A stretch of DNA of 64,000 bases from Ciona intestinalis (Eukaryota > Chordata > Ascidiacea > Phlebobranchia > Cionidae). The position numbers and the translations under genes are program-made. The notes under the pieces were generated by a model. The model had not been told where the DNA came from. It made no database searches and saw only the letters and a program-made list of their open reading frames with translations. Below are positions 48,278 to 60,286 of the stretch, piece by piece. Where the stretch lies: NCBI RefSeq assembly GCF_000224145.3, contig NC_020166.2, forward strand, positions 62,051 to 126,050. The letters run 5' to 3'. The number at the start of each line of letters is the position of its first letter. Positions within the stretch are counted from its first letter, which is position 1.

Positions 48278-51200
48278 ATGGGAAGTACGAACAGCAGATT
48301 AAGCAAGGAACAGCTCAGTGAATATACAGACTTGACCTATTTTACTGTAGGCGAAATAAACGAGTAAGTATATATTTATTACTATACTTTTTAAAGCTGT
48401 TTGTGACGTAATTGTGACAGTTGTTTGGTCAATTGGTTTGAATATTTTATGTCGCTTGGGTCCAGTTAAACTACACAGCTGTATTTTAACAGTTTTCTAA
48501 CATAAATTGTAGAATATAGTATAGTGGGGTAAGATGGAATACCGTTAGCACCTAAATCCCATATTTTCTGATTGTATTTTTAACAATTAACAACGCTCTT
48601 TAGGGGTTGTGAAAAACAGTTATATATTCTGTTAGTTTTCTTTGAATAATAATAAATGAGACAATAAAAAATAAAGAAAACAAATCTAATTTTTACTGTA
48701 CCCTACTGTACGCCAATATCAGTCTGAAAAACAATCAAATAAATTCATTTTTATTACGGGAACGAGTTATATATATATTGTACAATGGGGGAAGATGGAA
48801 CACTTACGCACATCTTGCCAACTATTTCCAAAGTCTATATGGCATGTTTTCGTAAAAATGTCTTATAATATGAAATATTATAGGCCTTACGCTTACACTG
48901 TGATATTCGCACCTAATGATTAACTAGTGTTTGCAAAACATGGGCCGGCAAATAACACGAGTTTGTTAAACCAAATTATTTTCCTGATAAGTCAATATTT
49001 TTACAGACTGTTCAAAAAATTTGAGTCACTGGACAAACAAAGACTTCGGGAAAATATACAGAACCGAATCCCAGGCGCAAAATTGCGGGAGTTGCCCGAA
49101 TTTAAGGTATGCCCTTATTTGTATAGAATAGTGGGGAAGATGGGACACCTTTTTATTCCATTTTCTTGTCCCATTTGGTAGTAAACAAAGAACATTCAAA
49201 GAATTTTAAAACCGTATCTTCATGACTTTCATAGACTGTTGTTATTTGTTTAAAACACGATCAGGATATTTGGGTATTATGTGCTAAAGGTGTCCCATTT
49301 TTCCCACCCTACTACACGATAAAACTGCAAACTCTGAACGTTGCCAAAATATATGACGTTTTTATAAACGTAAAATTTACACGTTAAACCAAAGGGAAAA
49401 CGTATTAATACGGACACTGTTTTTTGTAATAGTGACACTTCTCTAGTTTATGTGTTACTAATAAGTAATAATATTATTTTATGGTCAGCGTACCCGGAAT
49501 TGTAGTTAAAGTTAATAATTAAATCTTCCGCTTGTCGGCGAGCAAACACAATGTGATTGTATAGTGAGGTTAACACTCTGTAACTCCCACTTACAAGTTT
49601 AACAAGGCAGTTTAATATTAAACCGAAATTTACATCGTTTTATAGCGTACTTTTCGAATTAAGTTCTAAAGTTTTCGCCTGTGTGCTTAAATATAACTTA
49701 TTTATCTTCACATGGCGGGAAACGACAGTTGTTATAGCACTGGTGATCTGTTTTATACACCCCGTGCCTGCTTATGAGTTACCAAGTATGTAACTTGTTT
49801 ACCCTCACATGGCTGGAAAATGACAGTCGTTATAACACGGGTGTTCGATGTCATATACCTCGTGCTTACGAGTAACCACATATGTAATTTTGTGAATGAA
49901 TGTTTTTCTGTATGGCTGACAATTTTGACAACCGATTAGTGACCACTGGGTTGGAGCAATTGCCATTAAGTGTGTTTTCCAGATACCATACTATATGTTT
50001 ACTGCAACAGCCAAATTAAACCGTGTGTTAACAACTACTGTTTTACTGTCGATACTCTTTGTTCTTTAAAAACATGATCTTCGCTATGGCATTTGAAAAG
50101 ATAGACGAAAACTTATTATGATATTGTAGGGTGGGGAAGACGTGAGAGCTTTAGCACAAAATCTCAAAATATCCTGTTTTAAACAATTGACAACAGTCTA
50201 TGGGAGTCGTGAGGATACGGTTTTATAATTCTTTGAATGTTCTTTGTTTACTACCAAATGGGTCGAGAAAATAGAGTGAAAAGGTGTCCCATCTTCCCCC
50301 ATCCTACTATATATAAAAATTAAAATATAAAAAAATAATCATTTAAATCGTTTCGCAGCATAACCCGTTCCTGCATCGGCTTTGTGCTGTGTTTTCAACC
50401 TCCGATGACGACGACGCTGAAGACTCGCTTAACTTTGATGATTTCTTAGACATGATGAATGCATTGTCAGACCAGGCCCCTTTCTCATTGAAAGCAAAAT
50501 ACGCTTTTCAGATTTTCGGTATGCCTATTATAATATAGTATATGTATAAGCACGCGGTATAGTTTTGAACGAGAAAATTGATATAGCAGGGTGTGGTAAG
50601 ATGGGAGCCATTTTTATTTTATTTTCTCGTCTTATTTGTTGGTAAACGAAGAATATTTACAGAATTACCGTATAGTCCCGCGACTCTAGAAGAGCGTTGT
50701 GTGTTAATTAAGTCTACCATATAGTGGGGTGGGGAAAGATGGGACACCTTTAGCACAAAATATATAAATATCCTGGTCGTGTTTTAAACAATTAACAACG
50801 GTCTATGAAAGTCGCGAGGACAAGGTTTTATAATTCTTTGAATGTTCTTTGCTTACTACCAAAATGTACGAGAAAATGGAATGAAAAGATGTCCCATCTT
50901 CCCCCATCCTACTGTATATTAACCCAAATTACAAACAAGCCATCTCTAGTGTGTACAGAAATTGCAACGTTTTTTATTTATTTTAGATTGCAACCAGAAT
51001 GGGTACGTAGACAAGGAAGACGTTCTTGAAATTATTAAACATATAACAAAGAAGAGAGACGGAATGGGAGATGACGGTTTGAATGAAAGTCTTGTACAAG
51101 CGGTAATGATTATTTAAAAGAATGATTTTTTGTTTTAAAAAAAAACTAATTATTTGTCGGTTATCGTTTTGAAACGTTTGTGCTGGAATAAGATACCTTA

Positions 51201-52269
51201 GTATTGTTATTTACGTTTTGGTGAATCTTATAAAACGTGCAACCGTTTTTTTGATTAAAAATATTCTATATAACCAATTTTCGTTTTGAAACAGTTTTTA
51301 GCTTTCTTTTTAGCTCTCGATCCTCACTGGCCATTCACAAATATTTGCGTCGAAAACCACATTATTAAGAGCGGTTTTTATTTTATTAACGTTTTCGGGC
51401 AACTATAGCTCTTTTTTAGTAAAAATAATCGTTTTAAAGCAATTTTCGTTTTAAACAAAAGTTTAGTAAAATTTTGCATGTAAGTCCTTTAACTTCTAAA
51501 TACCTGTTTCACAAACTCATAACTAATTTAATATTCTCCCAAATGTTGTTTGTGTAGGTGATGTTGGAAGCTGACTTGGACCAAGACGACATGTTAGGTC
51601 CAGCTGAATTCGAACACGTGTTGTCTAAGTCACCAGACTTCATGAGGTATAGGTGTACTAAGCTACTAATTGTTAGTGTAATGGGTAAACCCTGAGGAAA
51701 TGTCCCAAATTTTAAAATGTTTGAGTTTTAATTTTAGTTCAGACATTCACTACTTGATATAGAGTAGCCTACATACTGTGGGGTAAGATGGGAAACCGTT
51801 AACATCTAACTTACATATTTTCTGATCGTGTTTAAACAATTAACAACGATCTTTTAGAGTCGTGACTCGTGAGAATATGGTTATATAATCTTGTAAATAT
51901 TCTTTGTACCAAACGGGGCGCTTGTAAAAGTGAAAACATGTCCCATTTTCCCAACATGTCTTATTTTCCAACTATACTGTACTTTGAACACTGCTGTATA
52001 TGTGATTGCATAAGATGCCCAGACAACGCAAGGAATTGTCTTAGACTTATAGCTCTCAAACGCTTGGTGAAGTGTGTATTACAAAAGCTGTGCAAACATC
52101 CAAATACTTCACTTTGGGATAGATCTCATGTTTTTACAACGACATGAAGTGTATGAAACAAAACTTCCGTGTTATAACCACCGACGTTTTTCGGCCACGT
52201 GAGAATAAATTAGTTACATTCATTTAATCATTCATTCAAATTTGCAGCTCGTTCAGAATTCGGCTGTAA
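48278..52269 (+). CDS. CIB1: Calcium and integrin-binding protein, CIB1-like
   Basis: Six exons: 48278-48363, 49007-49106, 50359-50518, 50987-51102, 51558-51646 and 52248-52269, with GT/AG ends and agreeing phases; 190 aa, the usual CIB size. The N-terminus MGSTNSRLSKEQLSEYTDLT has the Gly2 myristoylation signal and matches CIB1. EF-hand loops: DCNQNGYVDKED (116-127, Asp at position 12, as in CIB1 EF3) and DLDQDDMLGPAE (160-171). DSLNFDDFLDMMNALSD is the CIB EF2 region, and the C-terminus is SPDFMRSSFRIRL. The family binds calcium or magnesium and partners such as integrin alpha cytoplasmic tails, and acts at membranes; CIB2/3 work with hair-cell channels. The assignment to CIB1 over CIB2 rests on the first 20 residues and the VFSTS block, so a shared ancestral CIB remains possible. 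MITEs sit in every large intron. Confidence 0.93.
48517..48709 (+). mobile_element. Palindromic MITE, subfamily B
   Basis: tagtatagtggggtaagatg to ttactgtaccctactgta, decayed right end; CIB intron 1. A further left-end fragment (caatgggggaagatggaaca) starts at 48782. Confidence 0.75.
49126..49315 (-). mobile_element. Palindromic MITE, subfamily A
   Basis: gaatagtggggaagatggga to cccatttttcccaccctact; CIB intron 2. Confidence 0.87.
49690..49985 (-). mobile_element. tRNA-derived SINE with two tails
   Basis: Two tail units, then tgtatggctgacaattttga and agtgaccactgggttggagc; CIB intron 2, minus orientation. Confidence 0.8.
50122..50312 (+). mobile_element. Palindromic MITE, subfamily A
   Basis: attgtagggtggggaagacg to catcttcccccatcctacta; 46 bases before CIB exon 3. 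Confidence 0.88.
50583..50719 (-). mobile_element. Palindromic MITE, truncated
   Basis: tagcagggtgtggtaagatg, then reverse interior to gcgttgtgtgttaatta; right end lost. CIB intron 3. Confidence 0.7.
50720..50916 (+). mobile_element. Palindromic MITE, subfamily A
   Basis: atagtggggtggggaaagat to catcttcccccatcctactg; directly adjoins the truncated copy before it. CIB intron 3. Confidence 0.88.
51772..51976 (+). mobile_element. Palindromic MITE, subfamily B, right end rearranged
   Basis: tactgtggggtaagatggga; right end appears twice in decayed form (catgtcccattttccc, catgtcttattttcc). CIB intron 5. Confidence 0.7.
52105..52235 (+). mobile_element. SINE tail unit
   Basis: gaagtgtatgaaacaaaact, ttttcggccacgtgagaata, then gttacattcatttaatcatt, ending 12 bases before the last CIB exon. 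Confidence 0.65.
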
Positions 52270-52357
52270 GAAGCGGAAAGATCGCGGACGTCGACCTACA
52301 CATATGACACTTCAGCGAAAGCTTTACTTCATTACATTACAATCATTACCAACGAGA

Positions 52358-52553
52358 TATAGTAAGATAGGGGAAAGATGGGACACCTTTAGCACATAAT
52401 ATTCAAACATCCTGATCGTGTTTTAAACAATTAACAACGGTCTATGGGAGTCGTTGGGATACGGTTTGATAATACTTTGAATGTTCTTTGTTTACTACCA
52501 AATATGACGAGAAATAGAACAAATAGGTTTCCCATCTTTCCCCACCTTACTAT
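52358..52553 (+). mobile_element. Palindromic MITE, subfamily A
   Basis: tagtaagataggggaaagat to catctttccccaccttacta; lies 90 bases 3' of the CIB stop and so may be in its 3' UTR. Confidence 0.85.
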
Positions 52554-53117
52554 AACATAACATTGCAAAAAAATGTATTTTTACGATTGTACTAACTGCA
52601 GTATATTATAACATGTATGATAGGTCTTCAAGTAACCCTACATCAAACTTACGTCGTAAAATTTGTTAAATTTGTTGATTTATAGACTCTTGTCGATATT
52701 ACATGTTACATATACAATTGTTTTAAAAGCACTTTTTAAAATTTTGGGTGTAGCATATTCTGTAAACGTTTTTTAGTCTACATATTTTCGTATTTCCTAA
52801 ATGCTTTACACCTACTTACCTTCGCATCTTTAATTTCAATTCATTAACCTAATTGCACTTGTAAATCCTCGCAATATTCTGTAAATACAAATATATTGTC
52901 ATCCTTCCATTTTGTTACGTGAAAGTTTTATAAAACACCCCAATAATTGTAAAAAAGCGAAAAATCTAATGCACGTGCAGACTACACACATAAAGGCAAT
53001 TTTTACCAAGTTATATTACACGAATTTTGGTAAAGATCAGGCCCAATTTGTAGTTTCTTATCTTAGGGTATTTTATTTACCACCAGCCGCGCGCTTTTAT
53101 TGAAGCGTGACGATCGA

Positions 53118-53125
53118 TGACGTCA
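53118..53125. promoter_or_regulatory. CRE octamer upstream of PTPMT1
   Basis: Perfect TGACGTCA palindrome 133 bases before the PTPMT1 ATG; a likely CREB/ATF site by sequence, use not shown. Confidence 0.5.
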
Positions 53126-53257
53126 TAATCCCTATGTAAACAAACCTTTGAACAGTGTGTTACGTTATTAGTCGTGGTGTTTAGGTAGGTACGTGTTCTA
53201 GGATTTTCTGTAATTTGTACAAGTCCGCATGCTGTCTGGCGAAAGTCCATTTACAAA

Positions 53258-53830
53258 ATGTGGCAGTACTTGCCGAAGTTATCGTTTTATCCTACATTAG
53301 TGTACAACGTTTTGTTGGAAAAAGTGACTTCTCGAGCGTGGTATACACGAATTGATGGCACTGTATTGGTTGGCGCCTTGCCGTTTCGTTCCATGACAAA
53401 AACTCTCGTAGAAAATGAAGGTGTAAAAGGAGTTGTTACAATGAATGAAGATTATGAACTCAAAAGATTTGTAAACACGCCAGAAGAATGGAAAGAGAGT
53501 GGTGTCACACAACTTAAGCTAACTACAGTAGATCTAATAGCTGCGCCTTCACAAGTTGACCTTAAAAAAGGTGTTGATTTCATTCTAGAGCATCGGGCGC
53601 GTTCTGAGAGCGTATACGTCCACTGTAAAGCGGGCAGAACACGCAGTGCAACTGTTGCAGTCTGTTATTTAATGACAGCGTATAACTGGACACCGACTGA
53701 AGCTATTAACAAATTAAAATCGCAACGACCGCACGTTTGGCTAAGAAAACCTCAGCTTGATTCTATAGACTGTTTTTATAAAGAAAATTTTGATAAAATT
53801 AAGAACATGGGTGTTGGGTCACAAGTTTAA
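53258..53830 (+). CDS. PTPMT1: Mitochondrial protein-tyrosine phosphatase 1 (PGP phosphatase)
   Basis: A single exon of 190 aa. The dual-specificity phosphatase loop HCKAGRTRS has the nucleophile Cys123 and Arg129 (C-x5-R), with candidate general acid Asp92 in TTVDLIAAP. The blocks WYTRIDGTVLVGALPFRS, GVVTMNEDYE and the N-terminal FYPTLVYN segment match PTPMT1. The family dephosphorylates phosphatidylglycerophosphate to phosphatidylglycerol in the mitochondrial inner membrane, a step of cardiolipin synthesis. The N-terminus (MWQYLPKLSFYP) is hydrophobic with Lys, consistent with mitochondrial import. Intronless here, unlike mammals. The ATG is preceded by acaaa, an acceptable context. Confidence 0.96.
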   Translation: MWQYLPKLSFYPTLVYNVLLEKVTSRAWYTRIDGTVLVGALPFRSMTKTLVENEGVKGVVTMNEDYELKRFVNTPEEWKESGVTQLKLTTVDLIAAPSQVDLKKGVDFILEHRARSESVYVHCKAGRTRSATVAVCYLMTAYNWTPTEAINKLKSQRPHVWLRKPQLDSIDCFYKENFDKIKNMGVGSQV

Positions 53831-54350
53831 TAGTCACTTATAATTATGTTTGTTTGTTTTTTATGCTCCTATTTTCCTGCTAATTTGATTAAATTTTAAT
53901 GCAAAATTCAGTTTACAAACTTTTCAGTTGTTTTAAAAAATCCTACCAAATATTAATATATTAAAAACCAAAGAACTTTCCACTAACCTAATATGTAATG
54001 CACCAGGAGATTCTTCACCAGTGCAAGTTTTTTTACAAGACTCTTGTAATGTTATGGTCATCTATATACTTTTAAGTATACTTTATATGTTAAATTGTTT
54101 AGTCATAATAAGTGAAGCCGTATCTGCATTTCATTAATGCAGACAGAACGTGACAAAGTTTGTAAACTTTTATTTTATAACCTTTTATAACATGAGTGGA
54201 AAAATTTTAACACAAGAAATACGAGGGGCACATATGTACTCTTTATACTTTGCCTTCGATGGCAACAAATCCATTTACCCAATTAGTTCAAGCTCGTCCG
54301 CCCGTGAAGAAATAGCGATGTGTTTTTTATGTTGATCAAATAGCGTGGTC
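53831..54350. other. 3' flank of PTPMT1, no further gene
   Basis: AT-rich. ggagattcttcaccagtgca at 54007 recalls the GGTGCTA repeat family ends. Confidence 0.4.
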
Positions 54351-54352
54351 TA

Positions 54353-54525
54353 CAGTGGCGCAACCAGAAAAAAATATAAGGGAGGGGGGGGTTAATCGAA
54401 AATTTTTCAAAAATATATATAATATTATATATAATTATATATATATATTTTTTTTTAATTAATTTTTTCTTTGGTTTATTAGAGGGGGGGTCGCGGCACC
54501 CTAAACCCCCCTGGCTGCGCCACTG
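54353..54525. mobile_element. hAT-like MITE, complete (CAGTGGCGCAGCCAG family)
   Basis: Inverted ends CAGTGGCGCAACCAG and CTGGCTGCGCCACTG enclose an AT-rich palindromic core and G/C runs. Flanks gtggtcta and gtgctgta match at 6 of 8 positions, consistent with an old 8-bp hAT duplication. Confidence 0.85.
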
Positions 54526-54737
54526 GTGCTGTATAACATGTTTAAATGTGCGTTTTGTGCTGGTGGATGTTTAAAGTAAAAACTGCAATGTGTGCACTTC
54601 TACCATGAAGTGGTTTTAAACGCTTCTGACCTAAAACTAAACACTTTGCTAAGAGTTGCAAGTATTAAATAACTTGTGCATTTTCTCCTTAAGTAGTTAG
54701 GGCAATTAGGCCATTTTCCACCAAAAGTTGTAGAAAA

Positions 54738-57700
54738 ATGAAACCAACAAATTCAGATGACGAACAGAACAATAATGTTCTCAAGCAACTGCCAGATGAA
54801 AATGATTTTCTGCACGCTTTACATAATGATCATACCACAGTACCTCAATGCACAGTAGCCAAATATATTGTAAAAGGTTATGTGCTCCCTCATATGCCTT
54901 GGAGGTAATGTATATATTATATTTATAATAATATATAATAGGGGGGAAGGTGGGACATTTTTAGCACATAATACCCAAACATCCTGGTCGTGTTTTAAAC
55001 AATTAACAATGGTTAATGAGAGTCGTGAGGCTACGATTTTATAATTTTTTTAATGTTCTTTGTTTACTACCAAATGGGACAAGAAAATAAAATGAAAAGG
55101 TGTCCCATCTTTGTTAAATTTTATGTTAGAAAAACTATTTTAGTTAATAAAATTTATGTAGAATTTTATAAAATTTATGTTTAATTTTGTCTAAAAATTA
55201 TGTAGAATTTTATTTGGTAAAATTAGTATTTTTCAGTTAGTAAATTTTATCTTAAATTTTTTTCAGGTATTACGTGAAGTCGTTATTCTTACCAAGCAAT
55301 GAACTTCTTAACATTTGGACTCATCTGATACCAGGGTTATATTTCATTAAGATGTTGTTCAGATATAACGAGGTAAACATATAAATGTAACTTATTTTAC
55401 CTCAAAGATGGTTGCTATAACACGGGTGTTCTGTTTCATACACCTCAGGCCCGCTTACAAGTTATCACGTATGTAACTTATTTATCCTCGCATGGCGGGG
55501 AAACGATATCGTTATAACACAGGTGTTTTGTTTCATACACCTCACGCCTGCTTACAAGTTACCATGTATGTAACTTTTAACTTTTTTGTCCTTGTGTATT
55601 GGGGCAATGACAGCCGTTATAACACAGGTGTTTTGTTTCATACACCTTGTACCTGCTTACAAGTTTGTAACTTTATGGGTGATTATTTTACGGTAATGCC
55701 TTAGATCTGCCTCAAGTTATATATATATATATATATATACTCCGTATTTTTATAACTATAATATTATTTCAATGATTTCCAGACAATAGATTTGGTGGAA
55801 AATTGGCCACTGTCCTTGACTATCATCAGTTCTATAACAGTTANNNNNNNNNNNNNNNNNNNNNNNNNNNNNNNNNNNNNNNNNNNNNNNNNNNNNNNNN
55901 NNNNNNNNNNNNNNNNNNNNNNNNNNNNNNNNNNNNNNNNNNNNNNNNNNNNNNNNNNNNNNNNNNNNGTTCGCAATGTTGTTGTAACAGCAAAGTTGGA
56001 CAGAAGAATTCCGACGATCATTTCACGAGATTCTTAAGGATTGCTTCAGTGGGTGGAGGGTACATATATGGCCATCTACCTCTTATGCACAGGTAAGTGG
56101 GAATGAATGTAACTTATTTATTCTCGCATGGCAGGCCAAGGACAGCCGTTATAACATAGGTGTTCTGTTTCATTCACCTCGTGCTCACTAATTGCGAATG
56201 AATGTAACCTACTTTATTCACTCTTGGCGGGGTAACAACAGTCGTTATAACACGGGTGTTCTGTTTCATACACCTCGTGCCCGCTTACAAGTTACCGCAT
56301 ATGTAACTTATTTATCCTCACGTGGCGGGCAACAACAGTCGTTATAGCACAGGTGTTCTGTTTCATACACCTGGTGCTCGCTTACTAGTTACCACGTATG
56401 TAACTTGTTTATCTTCGTATGGCGGGGCAAAGACAGTCATTATAACACGGGCGTTCTGTTTCATACACCTCGTGCCCGCTTACAAGTTACCACATATGTA
56501 ACTTTGTGGATGTTTTAAAACAAGGTTACAATCATATGTTTTAGGACTCCAGTTATAGGTCTAAAACAACCTAAAGTTTCAAAAAACACCTTTTTAATAT
56601 GAATCTGTATTTAAAATAAGTTGGTTTATTTTACTGTCTTACAGATTGTTCACCTCTGGATTGGACGAAGCGATGGTTTACCACATCATATCCACAGTGT
56701 GTCTTACCATAGCAGTTGTTGTGTATTTATCCGACTTTCCACAAAGGTGGTTCAGCGGAACTTTTGACATTATAGGTGGGAAATAGAAGTGATAAAAATA
56801 GAGAAAAAGTTAAATCAATGTAACTTACTTTATCCTCGCATGGCGGGCAATGGCAGTCATTATAACACGGGTGTTCTGTTTCATACACCTCGTGCCAGCT
56901 TACGAGTTACCATGTATGTAACTTATTTATCCTCGAAAGGTGGGGCAACAACAGTCGTTATAACACGGGTGTTCTGTTTCATACACCTCGTGCCCGCTTA
57001 TGAGTTGCTGACAGTGTGTACAGCCCATTAGTAACCATTGGATTGGAGTAATTGTTGTCAAGTGTTTTGCCCAAGGAGCAAGGACACATAGTCCCACAAT
57101 TGTAGCAGCGATGAGCCTTGAACCCATAACCTCTGGGTTGTATGAAACAGAACACCCATGTTGTAACGACTGTTGTTGCCCGCCATGCAAAGATAAATAA
57201 GTTACCTGCGTGGTAATTCGTAAGCAGGCACGAGGTGTATGAAACAGAACACTTGTGTTATAATGACTGTCGTTACCCTGCCATGCGAAGATAAATAAGT
57301 TACATACGTGGTAACTCATAAGCTGGCACGAGGTGTATGAAACAGAACGCCGGTTTTATAACAACATTCGTTTTCCCGCCATGCAAGGATAAATAAGTTA
57401 CATACGTGGTAACTCGTAAACTGGCACGAGGTGTATGAAACAGAACGCCGGTTATAAGTTATATTTATTTATTCATTTAATATGACTGTCACAATATGTT
57501 CGCAGGTCAATCACATCAGTTGTTCCATGTTTTGTCTGCACTTTGTTGTTACTTTGATATATTAGCAGTGGAACAAGATATGCGAGCAAGTGATAGGCAT
57601 TGGAGTGTCCTCTCCGTGCAGGTATGATGGTATTGTTGGTAAAATAATATAAAAAAAGTTTAAAGAATTGTTTCCTAGTTGAAAGAAAACTTAATTACCT

Positions 57701-58158
57701 AATTATTATAACAATCCATTATTTTTATTCAAACAAAGGTGTCTTCATAACTTTAAATATAGTGGGGTGGGGAAGATGGGACACCTTTTCATTCCGTTTT
57801 CTTGTCACGTTTCATTGTAAACAAAGAACATTCAAATAATTATAAAACAGTTTTCTCTCGACTCCCATAGACCGTTGTTAATTGTTTAAAACACGATCCG
57901 GATATCTGGATATTATGTGCTAAAGGTGTCCCATCTCCCCCCACCGTACTATATATTTTTACAAATAACAATACATTATCTTAATTTTTTTTACAGCCGG
58001 ACACGCCATCTCTGTTGCATGTTTCGACTGCAGCAATATTGTTGATAATATTTTCGTACAAATTTGCTTCACGATGTTTACAAAGCCATGGCCAAAGAAT
58101 AGGAATTTGTCCTTGTCTGTGTTGTAAGCAAACAGATCCTAAAATGAAATATCAATAA
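54738..58158 (+). CDS. Progestin and adipoQ receptor family member (membrane progestin receptor type)
   Basis: Seven visible exons: 54738-54904, 55267-55372, 55783 to the gap at 55844, from the gap's end at 55969 to 56092, 56645-56775, 57506-57621 and 57997-58158. Phases agree throughout, except where 125 N hide sequence. PAQR hallmarks: SNELLNIWTHLIPG at the first membrane segment, the FPQRWFSGTFDIIG loop, and GQSHQLFHVLSALCCYFDIL near the last segments. The region before it (YIYGHLPLMHRLF) corresponds to the PAQR5-8 branch. The family comprises seven-transmembrane proteins related to ceramidase-like hydrolases, with a zinc site of one His in an early segment and two in the HxxFH-type motif; mPRs bind progestins. 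The C-terminal tail is Cys-rich (CPCLCCKQ), perhaps palmitoylated. The exact paralogue cannot be fixed, and the segment with several membrane helices lies in the gap. Confidence 0.88.
54937..55112 (+). mobile_element. Palindromic MITE, right end missing
   Basis: taataggggggaaggtggga to aaaaggtgtcccatctt; PAQR intron 1. Repeated ttaaattttatgtta-like words follow to 55260. Confidence 0.8.
55383..55695 (-). repeat. Three tandem SINE-tail units
   Basis: ttataacacgggtgttctgt, then two further units (ataacacaggtgttttgttt twice), in PAQR intron 2. A (TA)n run follows at 55719-55739. Confidence 0.8.
55844..55968. other. Assembly gap (125 N) within the PAQR gene
   Basis: Undetermined bases between two coding segments; it probably hides the rest of exon 3, an intron and the start of the next exon. 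Confidence 0.99.
56100..56515 (-). repeat. SINE-tail minisatellite, about 4 units
   Basis: Consecutive units (gaatgtaacttatttattct, acaacagtcgttataacacg, cacctcgtgcccgcttacaa), PAQR intron. Confidence 0.88.
56815..57480. repeat. Converging SINE tails and SINE middle
   Basis: Two minus-strand tail units (56815-57005), a middle and head segment (57010-57140), then at least three plus-strand tail units (57130-57450), together an imperfect large inverted repeat in a PAQR intron. Confidence 0.8.
57758..57953 (-). mobile_element. Palindromic MITE, subfamily A
   Basis: tatagtggggtggggaagat to ccatctccccccaccgtact; 43 bases before the last PAQR exon. Confidence 0.88.
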
Positions 58159-58159
58159 G

Positions 58160-58565
58160 TCTTATCAGTATAAAATATGTGCATTATTTTAGGAAGTAAT
58201 ATTCTGTTTTGTTTTGTAAAAATTTACAAATTTTAGAATATTTAATATTGTGTTATATTTAATATGATTTCTTTTAAAGATGTACGTTAGTTTTAGGAAA
58301 TATTATTTTGGTATATATATACTTTACAAACTTTCTTGTAATAATTTACAAATTTTAGAAAGTATTATTCTGTTATATTTCGTCATACTTTACAAACTTT
58401 TTTGTACAAATTTACAAATTTTAGGAATATTATCGTCTTTTATCTTATAATGCTGGTTTAAATAATGTTCATTATTTTTAGGAATATTACTGTGTTATTT
58501 TTTATGAAATTTCTTTAAAAAATGTGCATTATTTTAGGTGGTATTATTCTGTTATATAAGGCTTT
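58160..58565. repeat. AT-rich ~90-bp tandem repeat in the PAQR 3' region
   Basis: Recurring words tgtgcattattttagg, tttacaaattttagaa and tactttacaaactttct, each at roughly 80-100 base intervals, at least four units. Confidence 0.7.
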
Positions 58566-58679
58566 TCAGCTTCTAATATTTTTACATAGCAAATAATATG
58601 CTAATCATAATAGTAATGCTTTAGCCAACTATTTTTAAGCTACATTTTACAATATTTTATGAGCAAGTCTCTAAACTCT

Positions 58680-58925
58680 GTTCTATATGGGTGAGGTCCT
58701 ACAGTGAGGCATGCCATGGGTCTGGGATTTGAGCCAGAGTTGGCCCATTATCCCGACATTGCATAAGCACATTCTATTCTATATGGGTGAGGTCCTACAG
58801 TGAGGCATGCCATGGGACCTGGGATTAAGACCAGAGTTGACCCATTACCTCAACATTGTAAATGCACATTCTATTCTATATAGTTGGCCTATTACCCCAA
58901 ACAATATAGAGTTGGCCGATTACAA
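58680..58925 (+). repeat. 95-bp-family tandem units (2-3)
   Basis: ctatatgggtgaggtcctac and gaggcatgccatggg, twice, then a truncated third unit; same family as the RAB23 intron array. Confidence 0.85.
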
Positions 58926-59617
58926 TAATGGTCAAAATGATTTCTAAAACTTTGGTGGTGGTAAACTGAAAATGTGGGTCCACTTTTAAGTTGCAAACGA
59001 GTTATAATGTGTTACACTGTATTACCTATTCAATTTGCAGTTTAAACTATATAGTGTTCGCTTTTATTTTTATCCTATTTCTCACATCAGTGTTAAAAAG
59101 TTATTACTTTACACTAAAATACTTAAAATAAGACTTTTTTCATACATGCTTTGTACCAGAGATTAAATAACTTTATGTCATGAGCATTATGTTTCCAAGA
59201 GATTATTTTAAATCTATTTTTGTGTTTTTAGCGGTAGATGTTTCCTTTTAATTACACCTTGCAAAATAATCATAACATAATGTTGCTATACACAATGTAT
59301 ATCTAACAAAGTTCTTCTGGAAAATTTATTTTGCAGAATTTACTAAAGTTTTAGTGTTCAAATTTCTACAAAACTTTTTACCCTGAACAGAACATACATT
59401 TTTGTTACAGAAAAATAATAACCAGGAGAATTTTGCTGGACTTGTAAAATAACATGCTTTTTAACAGTGTAACTGTTCACTAGTTTAAATGGTCTAACCA
59501 CTAATTTGACAATCATTTATTAATTTATATTGTTTTTGTTTTTTTTTGCACCAGTGTTAATGCATTATAGTGAAAATTTTATTCAACTCAAATTTAATCC
59601 CGAATTGTTTTTATATA
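58926..59617. other. AT-rich intergenic, no gene seen
   Basis: Stops in all frames; no recognised repeat. Confidence 0.45.
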
Positions 59618-59810
59618 TAGTAGGGTGGGGTAAGACGGGACACCTTTAGCACATAAGATCCAAATACCCTGATCGTGATTTAAACAATTAACAACGGTCT
59701 TTGGGAGTCGTGGAATACGTTTTTTTTTATTTATTGAATGTTTTTTGTTTACTACCAAATGGGATTATAAAAGGGAATAAAAAAAGTGTCCCATCTTCCC
59801 CCTTACTATA
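59618..59810 (+). mobile_element. Palindromic MITE, subfamily A
   Basis: tagtagggtggggtaagacg to cccatcttcccccttactat; forward interior. Confidence 0.88.
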
Positions 59811-60286
59811 GCGCAAAAATCTTGAATAAACAATTAATAAGTGCCTTTAAAATTTCATTTCTACAAAAAATACGAAAAGTATCTTTATTTTCCATAACCT
59901 GATTTTAATTTGTTGAGTTCCCAATATGCCTTATGGTTTGCTTCTTTGCACTTAAGTATAATTACCTCTAATTCTAATGTTGGCAATCAGATGTTAAACC
60001 TCTGCCTGTCATCTTACATCTAAATGTGTAGGATTTAAAATGTGTTATTTCTGTTATGCAGTATCTATTCAGAAAGATATATTGTTTTATTTTCGCGTTG
60101 TGTTTTTGAAAATAAAACGAATTATTCACAAAGTTTTGAAATTTACAATGTCGTAAATGACCGTGTCAGGTCTTTTCGTGTCTCTTAAAACAAAAATGTC
60201 ACAAAAGAAATGACAAAAAAAAGAAAAAAGAAAAATTAAGAAAAACCCTAAACAAAAATTGGACAAATCATAAAAAAAACACTTTA

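Noticed and set aside
56789-57319. Frames of 80-130 residues in the PAQR introns, and similar ones at 20211, 43382 and 55492
   Set aside because: They lie in SINE-tail units, whose repeated sequence is open in some frames and gives the same peptide words (YNTGVLFHTP) at every locus.
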